A program made the position numbers and the translations under genes. The notes beneath the pieces are model-generated. The model was not told the DNA's origin. It did no database searches and was given only the letters and a program-made list of their open reading frames with translations. Shown here one piece after another: positions 20,849 to 32,700 of a stretch of 64,000 bases of DNA. The stretch is from Grifola frondosa. Taxonomy: Eukaryota > Basidiomycota > Agaricomycetes > Polyporales > Grifolaceae. Location of the stretch: assembly GCA_001683735.1 (NCBI GenBank), contig LUGG01000002.1:1116001-1180000 (forward strand), read 5' to 3'. Within the stretch, counting starts at the first letter, position 1; every line of letters starts with the position of its first letter.

Positions 20849-23800
20849 ATGGAGTCCACCGCTTACCATGAAATTTGCTCGTGTGGACGGTCCTTCTCTT
20901 CGCCAGGCGCATTCTCGAATCATTGGCGGGTATGCGCGAAGAACAAGAAACGCACTGCTAGTGCTCTCGCGAAATTGCAAGACATTTGGAGAGCCGCGAA
21001 GCGTCGTCGTCAGGAGGCCACAGGCACTAATTCCCCCGCAACCGCCCCATCCACATCGGCAACGACCACCGCCCCCGCGTCGATAGCGACATGCTCACAT
21101 GGGCCCATCACCCAAGTCAGTTCAGTTGACAACGACTGTCTTGACCTTCCCGTCGCTAGAAGGAGAGCCCGGAGAGAGAACCGCTGTCTCCCGAAACGCT
21201 ACCAAGATATACTCCCCGAGCCAGTAGCTACACCTTCCATCTCCCAACCTGTGTCTGCGAATATCCCGTCTACTCAACCATCGTCCTCCGCCATACATTC
21301 TGCTGCATTTAGGTCCATCTCGAATATATTTCGGTCATCCCGAAACTCATTTGGATTGTTTCGTCAATATCGCTTCTCACCCAAACATGCCCCGGAACAT
21401 ACACATCGTCAGGAATGTACAGAGTCCGAAGATTTGATCGCGAATCCTTACGATCCCTATCCAAATCAGTCGTCCTTCCTATTAGGAGAGTGGTATTGGA
21501 ACGACGGAGTCAAGAAATCTCAATCTAGCTTCATGAACATGACAAAAATCATCACCCATCCGGACTTCAAGCCTGAAGACGTTGCGAAAACCAACTGGCA
21601 ACGTGTGGATTCGCATTTGGCAGGTAGCGTGAAAACTATCTCTGGCCTAGGTCTGGGCGAATGGGAGGATGAAGACGGCCGCAGCTCATGGCTGCGACTC
21701 CGGTGAAAATATCCGTACCGTTCCATCGCAAGATGCTTCGTCCGGGTCCCGTAGATTTCCTTGCGGGAAACCTCTGTCATCGGAGGTTGGTTTCTATCAT
21801 TCGCGACAAGATATCCAATCCGGAGCACCATCGACACTTCACGTATGAGCCGTACGAGGTCCTTTGGCAACCAGGAGAGGCATCGGACCCCATAAGAGTT
21901 CATGGCGAACTTTACTCTTCGCAGGCCTTCATCGATGCTCACCGGGATCTTCAAGATGCACCAGGAGAGCCGGATTGCGATCTTCCCAAGGTCATCGTCG
22001 GGCTCATGTTTGCGTCGGATGGCACTCACTTAACAGAGTGTGGCAATTCAAAGCTTTGGCGCTCTACTTGGCATTCGGAAATGAGTCTAAGTATAGACGA
22101 AGCAAGCCCTCCTGCGAAGCATACGAACATGTAGCTTACTTTGAAACGGTGCGTGTTTGCATTCTTACAATTAGAATAACCTAATTCTCTTTCTGCTCCC
22201 AGCATCCTTCAAGGACTTCGCGAAGATGTATACAGGTGGGAAAGGCCCAAACCAACCCTTCCTCACTCACTGTCACAGGGAAATGCTCCATGCACAGTGG
22301 AGCATTCTCCTTGATGACGAATTCCTCGAGGCCTACCGGCATGGAATAGTCATTGACTGCTGCGATGGCGTCCGCCGAAGATTTTATCCTCGGATATTTA
22401 CCTATTCTGCAGATTATCCTGAAAAGTGAGTGGCTAATTCTGTCATGAAAAATTGTCTGACATATCCCAACGTCAGGATCATCATTGCTAGTATACGAAA
22501 CCTGGGTCGTTGCCCTTGCCCTAGGTGTTTGATCCCTTTGGATCGGGTTCATAATCTTGGGATGGCTCGAGATCTCGCTCAACGCACAACTCTCTCTCGA
22601 GTGGACGACGTCAACCATCGGAACCAGGTCGCGAGCGCACGATCAATTATATACAACATGAACTATGCTGTTAATAGTGCGGCCGTGGAGAGACTGTTGG
22701 CAAAAGAATCACTTGTTCCTACGGAGGTATGTCCATGCAATATCTACCATTGCGAGGAGCTATTGATTACTTTGCGCAGAATGCTTTTTCAAGGTCACTT
22801 GCACCTTAGGCTTTAATAGATTTGACATTCTTGTTGTAAGATTTAATGCACGAGTTTGAACTTGGGGTCTGGAAAGCAGTTTTCATCCATCTGCTCCGGA
22901 TTTTAGACTGCGTGGATGAGTCCTTGAAGCATGAACTTGATCATCGGTAAGCTGTATTCCTCATGAATTTTATGTTCTAACATGATTCTAGATTTCGACA
23001 AATTCCCGTTTTCGGCACGGACACCATTAGAAGGACAACGTCTAATCGATCGGAGCTGCGAAAAATGGCAGCGAGGGATTACGAGGACATGCTACAGGCA
23101 AGTCATTCTGTTTATGACTTTTTCAATATTGACAGCCACCTCAGTGTGCCATTCCGGTATTCGGAGGACTTCTGCCAGAGCCACACAATAGTGCAGTACT
23201 ACAATTGTTATTCCATCTTGCGTACTGGCATGGTCTAGCCAAGCTTCGTATCCACACCGATCCCACCCTGGACCTCCTCAAGAGTTCTACGGTGACTCTT
23301 GGCCATCAACTCAGACATTTTCGGGACAAGACATGTGCTGTGTTTCACACTCGAGAGCTCGAACGCGAACGAGATGTAGAAATCGTCGCCAAAAGACCTC
23401 AAACACAAGCCCAACTTCCGCCGAAAATGCACGCCGAACCAAGACTCTCAACCTCAACACCTATAAGGTCCACTCGTTAGGCGACTACGTGTCCACCATT
23501 CAGCGGTTCGGTACAACGGATTCTTACTCTACTCAAGCAGTACGTCCTGATTTTGAATGCAATTCTACACTGACACAATTCTCAGAGCGAATCCGAGCAC
23601 CGGGTCTCAAAGGCTCGGTTCCTTCGCACAAGCGGGAAGTATATTCCTGAACAGCTTGCAAAGATTGAACGGCACAGCGCATCATTCGAACCATTCGCCA
23701 ACGGTTAAAAGCCAAACCCGCCCATGCGGAACCAATTCCGGATGATCCTCCACTCAATACAACATGGCTAAGTCGGAAAATGATCCTGTGCATGTCCCAT

Positions 23801-24829
23801 CTTTCCTTCAAAGGAATATGGGAGACCCTGCAATTACGGTGAGTAGTGAATCATATGTTACATTTGTTTTTTACAAATCTGGTCCTTTATCATTTCTGCA
23901 GGATTTCTATGTCAAATTGCAAGTGCACCTCCTCCCTCATATACAAAAACGTCATGGCCTCAATGCCGATCCCGACCAATTTACATCTGTGCTTCTCAAA
24001 GACGATCGCATCTTTCACCATAAGTTAATCCGATTTAACTTTACGACATACGACATTCAACGTGACTTCGACATTGTCAATCCCGGGACATCCAAGTGTA
24101 ACATCATGCTTCTAGCACCCGATTCCCCCCATCACTTCATGTACGCACGCGTCCTCGGAGCATATCATGCCCATGTCATCTATGTGGGACCCGGTGTGCG
24201 CAACTACCGCCCTTGCCGCCTGGATTTTTTGTGGGTCCGGTGGTATGATGTCTTGGAGGCACAGCACTCCCTCTCGACAACCTCGACACTTCCATCACTT
24301 CGTTTCACACCTATTACAGGGGGGCATGCTTTCGGCTTCATTGATCCCCATGATGTCCTCCGTGCCTGTCACATTATTCCAGCTTTCTCGGATGGACGGT
24401 GCTACCCTGATGAAGTGGGATTGTCTCGCTGCGCCAAGGACCGCCATGACTGGCATCGATATTTTGTGAACAGGTAAGTTGTGATTGAACCTCTCCCGGC
24501 TCAGAACTAAGATACAAAGTAGTTTTGCAGACCGAGATCTCCTAATGCGCCATCATTGGGGCTTTGGGATTGGGCATGTGTATGCCTATCAATCCGGTCA
24601 ATGCAATCACAATGCCATACACAACATTGCAGTTCCTGAACTTGTCAATGATGCTCTGGAAACAGCTGACAATTCTTTACCTTTGTTACCAGCAGATGAA
24701 GAGGCTTATCTTTCTGATGATCCGGAATTAGAGATGGATGATCGTGAGGGAGAAGGTTGGGAGGATGTGATGTCAGATAATTCAGAGGATATGGAGGTGG
24801 ATGAGAATGAGGAATATACTGGCTTGTAG
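20849..24829 (+). mobile_element. Plavaka-type transposase gene, with frame breaks
   Basis: The N-terminus (MESTAYHEICSC...) carries a CxCGRxFxxxxAFxxHxxxC zinc finger at residues about 10-30. It continues to EWYWNDGVKKS, then LRPGPVDFLAGNL, KVIVGLMFASDGTHLTECGN, FKDFAKMYTGGKGPNQPFLT, VIDCCDGVRRRFYPRIFTYS, CPCPRCLIPLDRVHNLG, DLMHEFELGVWKAVFIHLL, LAYWHGLAKLRIHTDPTLD, FLQRNMGDPAI, RFNFTTYDIQRDFD, CRLDFLWVRWYDV and an acidic tail to EEYTGL. This is the order of the Plavaka family, DNA transposons of Agaricomycetes. Frame changes are needed at about 21690, 22057 and 22810-22835, so the copy is probably not active as given. Terminal inverted repeats were not found. The start follows the first in-frame ATG before the zinc finger. 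Confidence 0.85.
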
Positions 24830-25199
24830 TTATTTGCATATCTGATGGCATTAATTTCTTGTACTGTATTTATTGCCTATTTGTATGATATTGCTGAACA
24901 TGAACAATTGTACTATTGGTTTGCCATCAAGTTCAGATTGATCCTCCTTCCATAAGTTATATCAAGCTTTCTGTCTATTTTCCATATAAGTAATTCTTGT
25001 ATCAACTTATGATAAGCGAAAGTCAGATATTTCTTCCGTAAACACTCCAAGTTTTATGTATAATTACAACTTGTGTCTCATTTGCTGACCATCTACCAGC
25101 CTTGTATATATCATCAAATATACTCATGTATGTTACCTGTGCCCCATAACTTTCATCTTGTTATTTGTGAGTCATCATACTCATTCTGTTACTTCTATC

Positions 25200-25745
25200 A
25201 AAACACTATAATTCTTGTTTCACTTTATGTCATTCCCAAACAACATCATACTTGATGCTCTTCCCAAGCACCATAATTATTTCTGTTCTTCCTCAGTACC
25301 ATAATCATTTTTCACTTTACATCATTCCCAAACAACATCATACTTGATGCTCTTCCCAAGCACCATAATTATTTCTGTTCTTCCCCAGTACCATAATCAT
25401 TTTTCACTTTATGTCATTCCCAAGCACCATAATTATTTCTGTTCTTCCCCAGTACCATAATCATTTTTCACTTTACATCATTCCCAAACAACATCATACT
25501 TAATGCTCTTCCCAAGCACCATAATTATTTCTGTTCTTCCCCAGTACCATAATCATTTTTCACTTTATGTCATTCCCAAGCACCATAATTATTTCTATTC
25601 TTCCTCAGTACCATAATCATTTTTCACTTTATGTCATTCCCAAACAACATCATACTTAATGCTCTTCCCAAGCACTATAATTCTTTCTGTTCTTCCCCAG
25701 TACCACAATCATTTCTCACTTTATGTCATTCTCAAACACTATTCA
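25200..25745. repeat. Minisatellite with alternating 92- and 64-bp units
   Basis: The landmark cattccc recurs at 25231, 25323, 25415, 25479, 25571, 25635 and 25727, giving spacings 92, 92, 64, 92, 64, 92. The short unit lacks a block of about 28 bp containing aacatcatacttgatgctc. Units include ccataattatttctgttctt and taccataatcatttttcact. It is AT-rich and non-coding, beginning about 370 bp after the Plavaka stop. Confidence 0.92.
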
Positions 25746-25850
25746 TGATTATCTAGCTTTATCTTTTGATATATCAGAATTACATACATTTTTAAAAATA
25801 TACACAATTTAATGGTTTATAATCAAATATACTGTGCAAATGATAATTCT

Positions 25851-25879
25851 GATGTCGGTGCTCATCAAGTCCCGACATC
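25851..25879. other. Perfect 8-bp stem-loop
   Basis: gatgtcgg at 25851-25858 and its exact complement ccgacatc at 25872-25879 enclose a 13-nt loop. It lies just beyond the minisatellite where AT-rich sequence turns GC-rich. It might mark the outer end of the Plavaka element, but no matching left end was found. Confidence 0.5.
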
Positions 25880-26709
25880 GCTCACAAGCGCTCACAGATG
25901 GCTGACAGATCGCGATAGTAGGTGCCGTTTCCTAATAAGGAGCATTTGCGCAGAACAAATATTGTCTGCCGCGCTGTAACTTATACAGGTAAGTACTGCT
26001 ACGTAACTCAGGGAGACGTCGTCGGTTCACCTCCGGCTTGCACACAATAGTACTGAGTGCTGAACGTTTGAACTGTTTCAATTCACGGAGATTCTCTTCT
26101 ACTACCATGCATGACCAGCAAATGACTTTTCCCGCAAGGCGTGACCGCCAGGATCGCAAGTCACAGGTGATAGTGGTCGGGTGGTTTATCTTGTGTGAGT
26201 CTCATGTACAGCACATTTTATAGTTTGACTAACGCGAAGGTAGCTAGTATTATTTGCCCAGAACACCTTATCATATGTATCTGCGCAAGATGGGCATCGA
26301 AGTCATTACGTTTGAGCGCCGAGCGCCAAGTCCTGTTATCAGTGCCATCACAAGCCATTAAGAACGATTTGTATGTCACTGATAAGTTGTGTTCTAAGTG
26401 AGATGAATCCGATCGGAATGCAATCATCTTAGCTGCACTATATGGAATTGACAGGAACGGGTTCCCATTCGATTTGACTCGTTGGATCCGGCTGGACCTA
26501 CTACCTCGAGTCGATATCAAATCGATATTAAATGGATAAGGTTTGCAAGCCAGCATGCTGCCTCGTTGCGGCCTTCCAGCGCAGTACTTCATTATACATA
26601 GTCAACTCGTGGCGCTCTCGTAGTCCATAGCCTCAACTTCCCACTAGTTCACCAGGTGCGCCTCCCGGGTGCTCGCTGAATGTGTCTAATTGTCGTTTAC
26701 AGTACGAAG
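25880..26709. other. Intergenic stretch, no gene seen
   Basis: Only short unsupported frames. It contains the upstream region of the giant gene starting at 26710; no clear TATA element was identified. Confidence 0.5.
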
Positions 26710-29700
26710 ATGGACGCCAACCAAAGTATAGACCAATTGAATTACATCATCCACCATGTTTTCATGCCCCCGCGGTTACCGCAGTGCGACGACCATTCTC
26801 CAGGAAACGAGTTTGCTCTCGCTTCGTTGGCATCGCAGACAGCATCTCAGTTCGATGACCATCTCGACTCCGACCAACGGTCAAATTGGAAAACAATGAA
26901 GAAAATGCTAGAGAATTTGACTACAGCTGTGCAGTATGGATCATTGGATGTGGCTCTCGTCGAGGAATCATTGTCTCGGATGGCTGCAGAAGGTAAGAAT
27001 CCTCTCTAAATGATTTCCATTGGATTGAAATTGCGTTCCAGACGTTCTCGTTTTTCTCATTCACTCTCAGAACGCTGGGATCATCATTCGGAAATTCGTA
27101 GAGCAATACGAGTTCGAGTCCTTTGAAGTCTCACCTGCATCGGCCAGCGTCATGGGTACGAAAGGAAAGCTCCTGTGTTCGTATCCTGGACCTGCCATTT
27201 CATTTCCCCAGATATTGTTGAGGATCCAACCTTTCGCCAAGAACTCGCGCGCTTTCTGTCGAAGATGGATCAGGAGGACTTGGATTCAGCTGCGATTACA
27301 CGGAAAGCCGGGTCCGATGTGATTGAGGAAAGAGACACCGCTCATCCTCGTTACATCACGGAGCTGCTCACCGGGATCCTCCGCGGCATCGGGCGTGAGG
27401 CTAATGTCCTCCGTATTCAGAAGAGGGTCAGAGATGACGTTCTCTGGAACGATGCTCGTTTACCGTGGCGCCGCTCCCCGCTGTGGCTCATCATCCGCGT
27501 AGCCCTACAAACGTCGTTATGTCGTAAGGAGAAGAATGACTTGTACAAGACATTGTCATCTTCCTAATGGCGACAACCTTGAAGCAGACTTTAGATCGAG
27601 ATCTTGCGAGCGACTTGCTGTTCTGCATGAGGGTAACACTATGCTGCCGACTCTCCAAATTCCCTACTCTCGCTCCCGCCTTCTTGCTTGACTTGGTGTC
27701 TGAAGTGACGAAAAAAGTAGAATCCAAGCTGACGGAGAGATGGTCACTGGTACATAGTTCACAGAATTCCCTCGATCGGTCCTCGTACTGGGATCCGAGT
27801 ATTCTCACCCTTGACCACGATATGTGTCTGTCCCTCACGAATAGTCGCGACCACTTGAAACAAATCTTGGAAGAGCAGCTTCCCACCCCGTCCTCGCAGA
27901 ATTTCACACCCAATCTTTCCCCTCGCTTCACGACATTTAGCCAATTCATCTCCGTGGACAAGAGCAATCTCTCTAGCGCATGCCAATCCGAACCCCGTTT
28001 GGTGCTGGCCGACTTCGAAGCATGCGTGGGGGTAGTCTTTCGAGTTGGCTCAATGCAGTTGTCGACGACGATTCGACATGCCTGGCCATCGCCGACTGCA
28101 TGGAGCAGTATTCATGTGAGGCACGCAAACTTTACGCAGGGAATCCAGAGGACATGTCGATAATGTTTCTCACTCTGCTTGATTTGTGGGTCGCGCTGGA
28201 CAAGACTGCCTTGCAGGCATGCAACCTCTTGTCGGACTACTCTCCCGAGATTCCCATTCATCTTCCTAATTCGCTTCTCCTACAGAAATCTGATTTACTC
28301 GCGCGATTGAAGCAAATTGTGCGCTACCTACGGGACCGCTATGAGAAGGCCCGACCTGGCTTAACGGTTTTTACAGACAATGCAGATCACGATACTTTCG
28401 CTGTTCAGTACTTTACATCTTCCGTACGCCATCAAACGCTGAAGCAACGTATCGAGCAGAAGGCCGCTCAGGATAGAGAAGAAAAGCATCAGGAGCTCGA
28501 GAGGAAGAATGCGGACTATCGACGCCTTGATGACGAATACAATCGCATTCAAGAACACGATACCGCAACCCATCAGCGTGGCTACTTGTTTCATCCATAC
28601 CAGTGCAAGAAGTGCAGCGTAATGCGCAAAAGGGATTGTTTGACAATTTCTGTCCATGAATGGCCTTTGCCACGGGACCCTTTCAAGGCCGATGTCGTGG
28701 TATTCGAGCTTGATTGTCCCATGCCATTCAGCGTCTGGAGGTCTGCTACGCATAACTTTCTTCATCCCGCTTCAGACGCTACCATCACTCCCCTTACAGG
28801 GTATTGTCTCGAGTTGACGCACTATCCTCCATTGACGCACTATCCTCCATTGACGATCCACTCTCATCCACCGTTTAGAATCTCACTCGCCTCCAAAACG
28901 AAGTCCTTTCTCGATGCCCACTATCGAGAGATAACGCTCGGAAAGATACAGGTTCCCGACGCACGCGACCGGGTTTGTGTCAACAATGGCTTACAATTTA
29001 GGCTCTTCGACAGGACCGTATCCATGTGGGTTGCAGCACTGAGACAGATTGATCCTCCCAGCATAGCAGATCACTGCACTTTCGCCCTTCCCCCAGGACC
29101 TTACCAAGGCCTCCAATACGCAGTTGCAGACACCTGCCACACATCGAACGACGTCATCGCCAACCAGATAGACTGCTCGAAGGATCTTACGCTCCACGAA
29201 TTTATGTCGTTCGGCGTTCTTCGAAGCGGTCCGTTGTTGCAATGGCTCAATATTCTCAGGGAGCTACGTGCCAACACTCTCACTTTTCGATGCGAAGAGG
29301 TGCACACGCTACTGATCCAAGCCGCTTGGCAAGTCGGACCACTGTCTCAGGACGGCGATCCAGAGTGGCATGTGGAGCTCGCGAACGCAGAGTTCGGTTC
29401 TGCGCTGCTGAGCGAACTACGCGATCTCCTGCTCGGCGTGAAGGTGAACTGGCAGGAGGTGATGACGGTCAGAACGGTGATCGCTCTCGTCTGTCGTCTG
29501 CTGGCGTCGACCTCGGACGCGGATGTCGTGAAGAGGGCATTCGGTCTACTGCGGGAAGCTCGTGGAATCTCATTCGGTTGGTTGGAAGAATTGTCGAAGA
29601 AGGCCCAGGAGAGTGACGACAATGAGGTGAAGGAGTTCCAGAATCGAGTATGCGAGATGGCGGCAGTGTGTCGAAGTACGTTCGACGTGGATCCAAGACA

Positions 29701-32700
29701 TATCTCGGAGATGAAATGTTCGGCTAAGGACATCGCCATCGTCGTGGAATGCGCCATCGTCCTTCACGATAACAGACCTCCGAATGATACTTCGCTTCCT
29801 TCGCACCTGAGAGCACTTCTAGATCGAGATCGACGGGCTGCGCATAGCTTCGAGCCTCACCTTCTAGAGCATATCCTCAGGGATCGGTCGGGTTTGGATC
29901 TGGCGATATCTGCTACTTGGTCTGCGTATCATTCTGAAATGAGCTGGAGGCAGCTGCAACATCCGAATGAGCGGTGGCTCACTTCGCAGACGGCGGAGAG
30001 CATCGCACAAAGCTCGCAGATCGTACATTATGATCTAGTAGGAGAGACTTGCTGATCAACGGCAGACCACTCGGACGGCTTCCTTCCAACATCCTCACGA
30101 ATCCTCTCTACGGTTTGATGTTTGGCTCGGTAAGTGTGTTTGATAGATGCGGCGTATATGAGCTAAGGTGAGATTGAATGTAGAAAGTGCTCGACATTGT
30201 CCCTGGAAGTATGCCTGGAACAGAATATGCAACTCGAGGAGAGATAGATGGCTATCAGGTAGGCATATCGTTTAATTTTCCAGAACTCCTGAATGTAATG
30301 CTCGTTTGCAGTTCCACTTCGGTTTTCGATCGGGAACAGAACTTGTTATCCGAGCCACCCGAGGAGCGACAATCCTCGAACTTGTTCCTCACGAAACGTT
30401 CATTGGTGACCTGCCTCACACCTTCGTCTACGATCATATTCACTGGTTGGACATCAGGACCGGTGTGGTAGAATTACGACCGACCATCGACAAATGGAAT
30501 TCGTCGTCCAAAAATTGGCACATCCATTTCTTGCTGAACGGGCATTCTTTCATGCGCAGGGAAGATGCGAGACTTGTCGATACTCGTAGTGGAACATACG
30601 AGATGCTGGCCAAACGCTTGGAGCCACTGGAGTCGAAGGATCGCATTATCATCAGTTGTCGTGGAGAACAGCCGGGTATGACTCTGTCGGTGGACATGCC
30701 GAGATTCGGTCTGTCCTTCTTTGTTAACAAGGACAACGAATTACAGTCCCGGAATATGCGCAATATGGTTGTTGATTCCGACCAATCCACTGGAACCATG
30801 ATTGGATTGCGCAACCAACTTGTGCTGCGCCCTGCTGATCCTATCACGATGAAACTTGCCCTGGCTCGTTGCATCCTCATACCAGTCGGTTCGATCTCGT
30901 TCAGCCAAACGGATCACCATGTCAGTGTTGAAATCGACACTGGGTCGGATTCCCGAGTCCAATTTCAGCAGTATAGGATCGACGACACCCTTGGCCGTCT
31001 TGTTGGGAACGTCAGCTTGGCCAACAAGCTGTACAAGATCTATCTTCATGCCTTGACAAGCCACTGCCTCCCTGATCCATTGACGGGACATACTGGTACG
31101 GAGGAAGCGCTCCATGACTTGCACTCTGCTGGTTGTTGGTCATTCCAGAGCTTGACTGACGTGGAAGAGGACCTTTTGGAGAAGATCAGTTCGCTGACAC
31201 CCACCCGCAAATGTTATCCCGAACATCTCAGAGTGATGCAGCAAACGATTTGGTCGAACTTGTCGCCGCTTTCCCAGCACCATGAATACTATTCCGTCAC
31301 CAGGGCGATTCTGGAGTACGCCGATCGCCTCCGTGTATTTACAGAGGACGCGAAGGTGTCATCCCCCATATCACGCCTGGACTCTTCTCTACTTGAGCGT
31401 GCCGCTCTCAGGAATTGTGTCTATTATCCAGCAGAATTTGCTTACCCCCCATCCAATGCAGCAGACGTTGAGTACCACTCCCGAGACCAATTCACTGATA
31501 CAGGTACTATCAACGAATCCGCCGTGTATAATACGGCTCGCACCGTTTACGAGTGGCCTCAGAGATTGAACACTTGCTGCGAGATCTTTGACAAGCTACG
31601 CGTGTGGAACAGCATCACGGGTCCCGGAACCAACTCAGGCTTAACGTTGCAATATGGCTCCCACTGGCTGAAAATGGACATGGCGAATGCGTGGCTTTCG
31701 TTGTACAACTTGTGCCGCTTCAGCGAGAAATCTCGGGATCGCTATCCGCTGGTATTTGTTCTATCCGCTATCACGTATGCATCGCCACATTATCGTGATC
31801 TCACCGATACACTGCTTGCCTTTGCGACATGTTCTCGTTTTCGTGCGCTGAGCCCTCCCGATTTTGACTCTTATACACTTTCAGATGGGTGGGAGCCGAA
31901 TGAGGGGAGGTTGGAACGAATCATCGAAGATGCTACCCACCCTTTCGCGGAGAGCCCAGAGGCAACACTACAGGCGATGCTATTCGAGAGTGACGTAGAG
32001 CTCGCAAAGAGACGATATTCGACTTACAAGGAGCAGTGCCGCATCCAACAGTCAAACTTTGTGCAGTACCTCGTAGGTCAATGGCCATGCAACCAACCAG
32101 GGAGGCCATCGGCTAGCTATAATACTCACTTCAACATAGTGAAAGCTATGAATGAAGCAGAAGTGGCCTTCGGTAGTTGGTATCGGAATAGGGCGCTAAG
32201 AGATCATGTCTCGCAGGTCGAGGCCGTCTTTCATTCGGCCACGCCATATATCCGAAACCTCAGTCCTTATCGGTTCGTGCCTTGTTTAGAGCGCCGTCGA
32301 TCCTCGACAACAGTCATCCCAATAAATGTGCTATTTACTTGGCGAGAGGTAACGAACATTGATGGTTCTCTTCCCACACTCCATGGTTGCGGGGAAGTAC
32401 GCTCTCTAGTCTCGGAATTTCAGAACGGAGAACTCGTCTTCCATAGGACCTATGGCAATAATCTAGTTGAGAGCCAGAGGACCCTTGACCAGGAAACCGT
32501 AGACACTTACCCGGAGGACATTCCGTTTACCTCGAAGTACCTTGCCGACCACTACACCGAATGTAAGGATCATCTTGATCGTGTCGTTGGAGCTATCGTG
32601 AGGTCGTTGTCACCTTCTAACCCTCTCGACGAAATCATGTTCACCACCCGCCTGTGGCCGCGTCTCACCATCACCTCGTTGTTGCGTTCTCTGGGCGCGC

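Noticed and set aside
25200..25745. CRISPR-like repeat array
   Set aside because: Units of 92 and 64 bp repeat throughout with no unique spacers, in a eukaryotic genome; it is a minisatellite.
20404..25900. Terminal inverted repeats of the Plavaka element
   Set aside because: I compared the flanks upstream of 20849 with the complement of the region after 25745 and found no convincing inverted match; the element ends remain undefined.
28360..28765. 134-residue minus-strand protein within the giant gene
   Set aside because: It lies antisense to an exon with strong family similarity and is a shadow frame.
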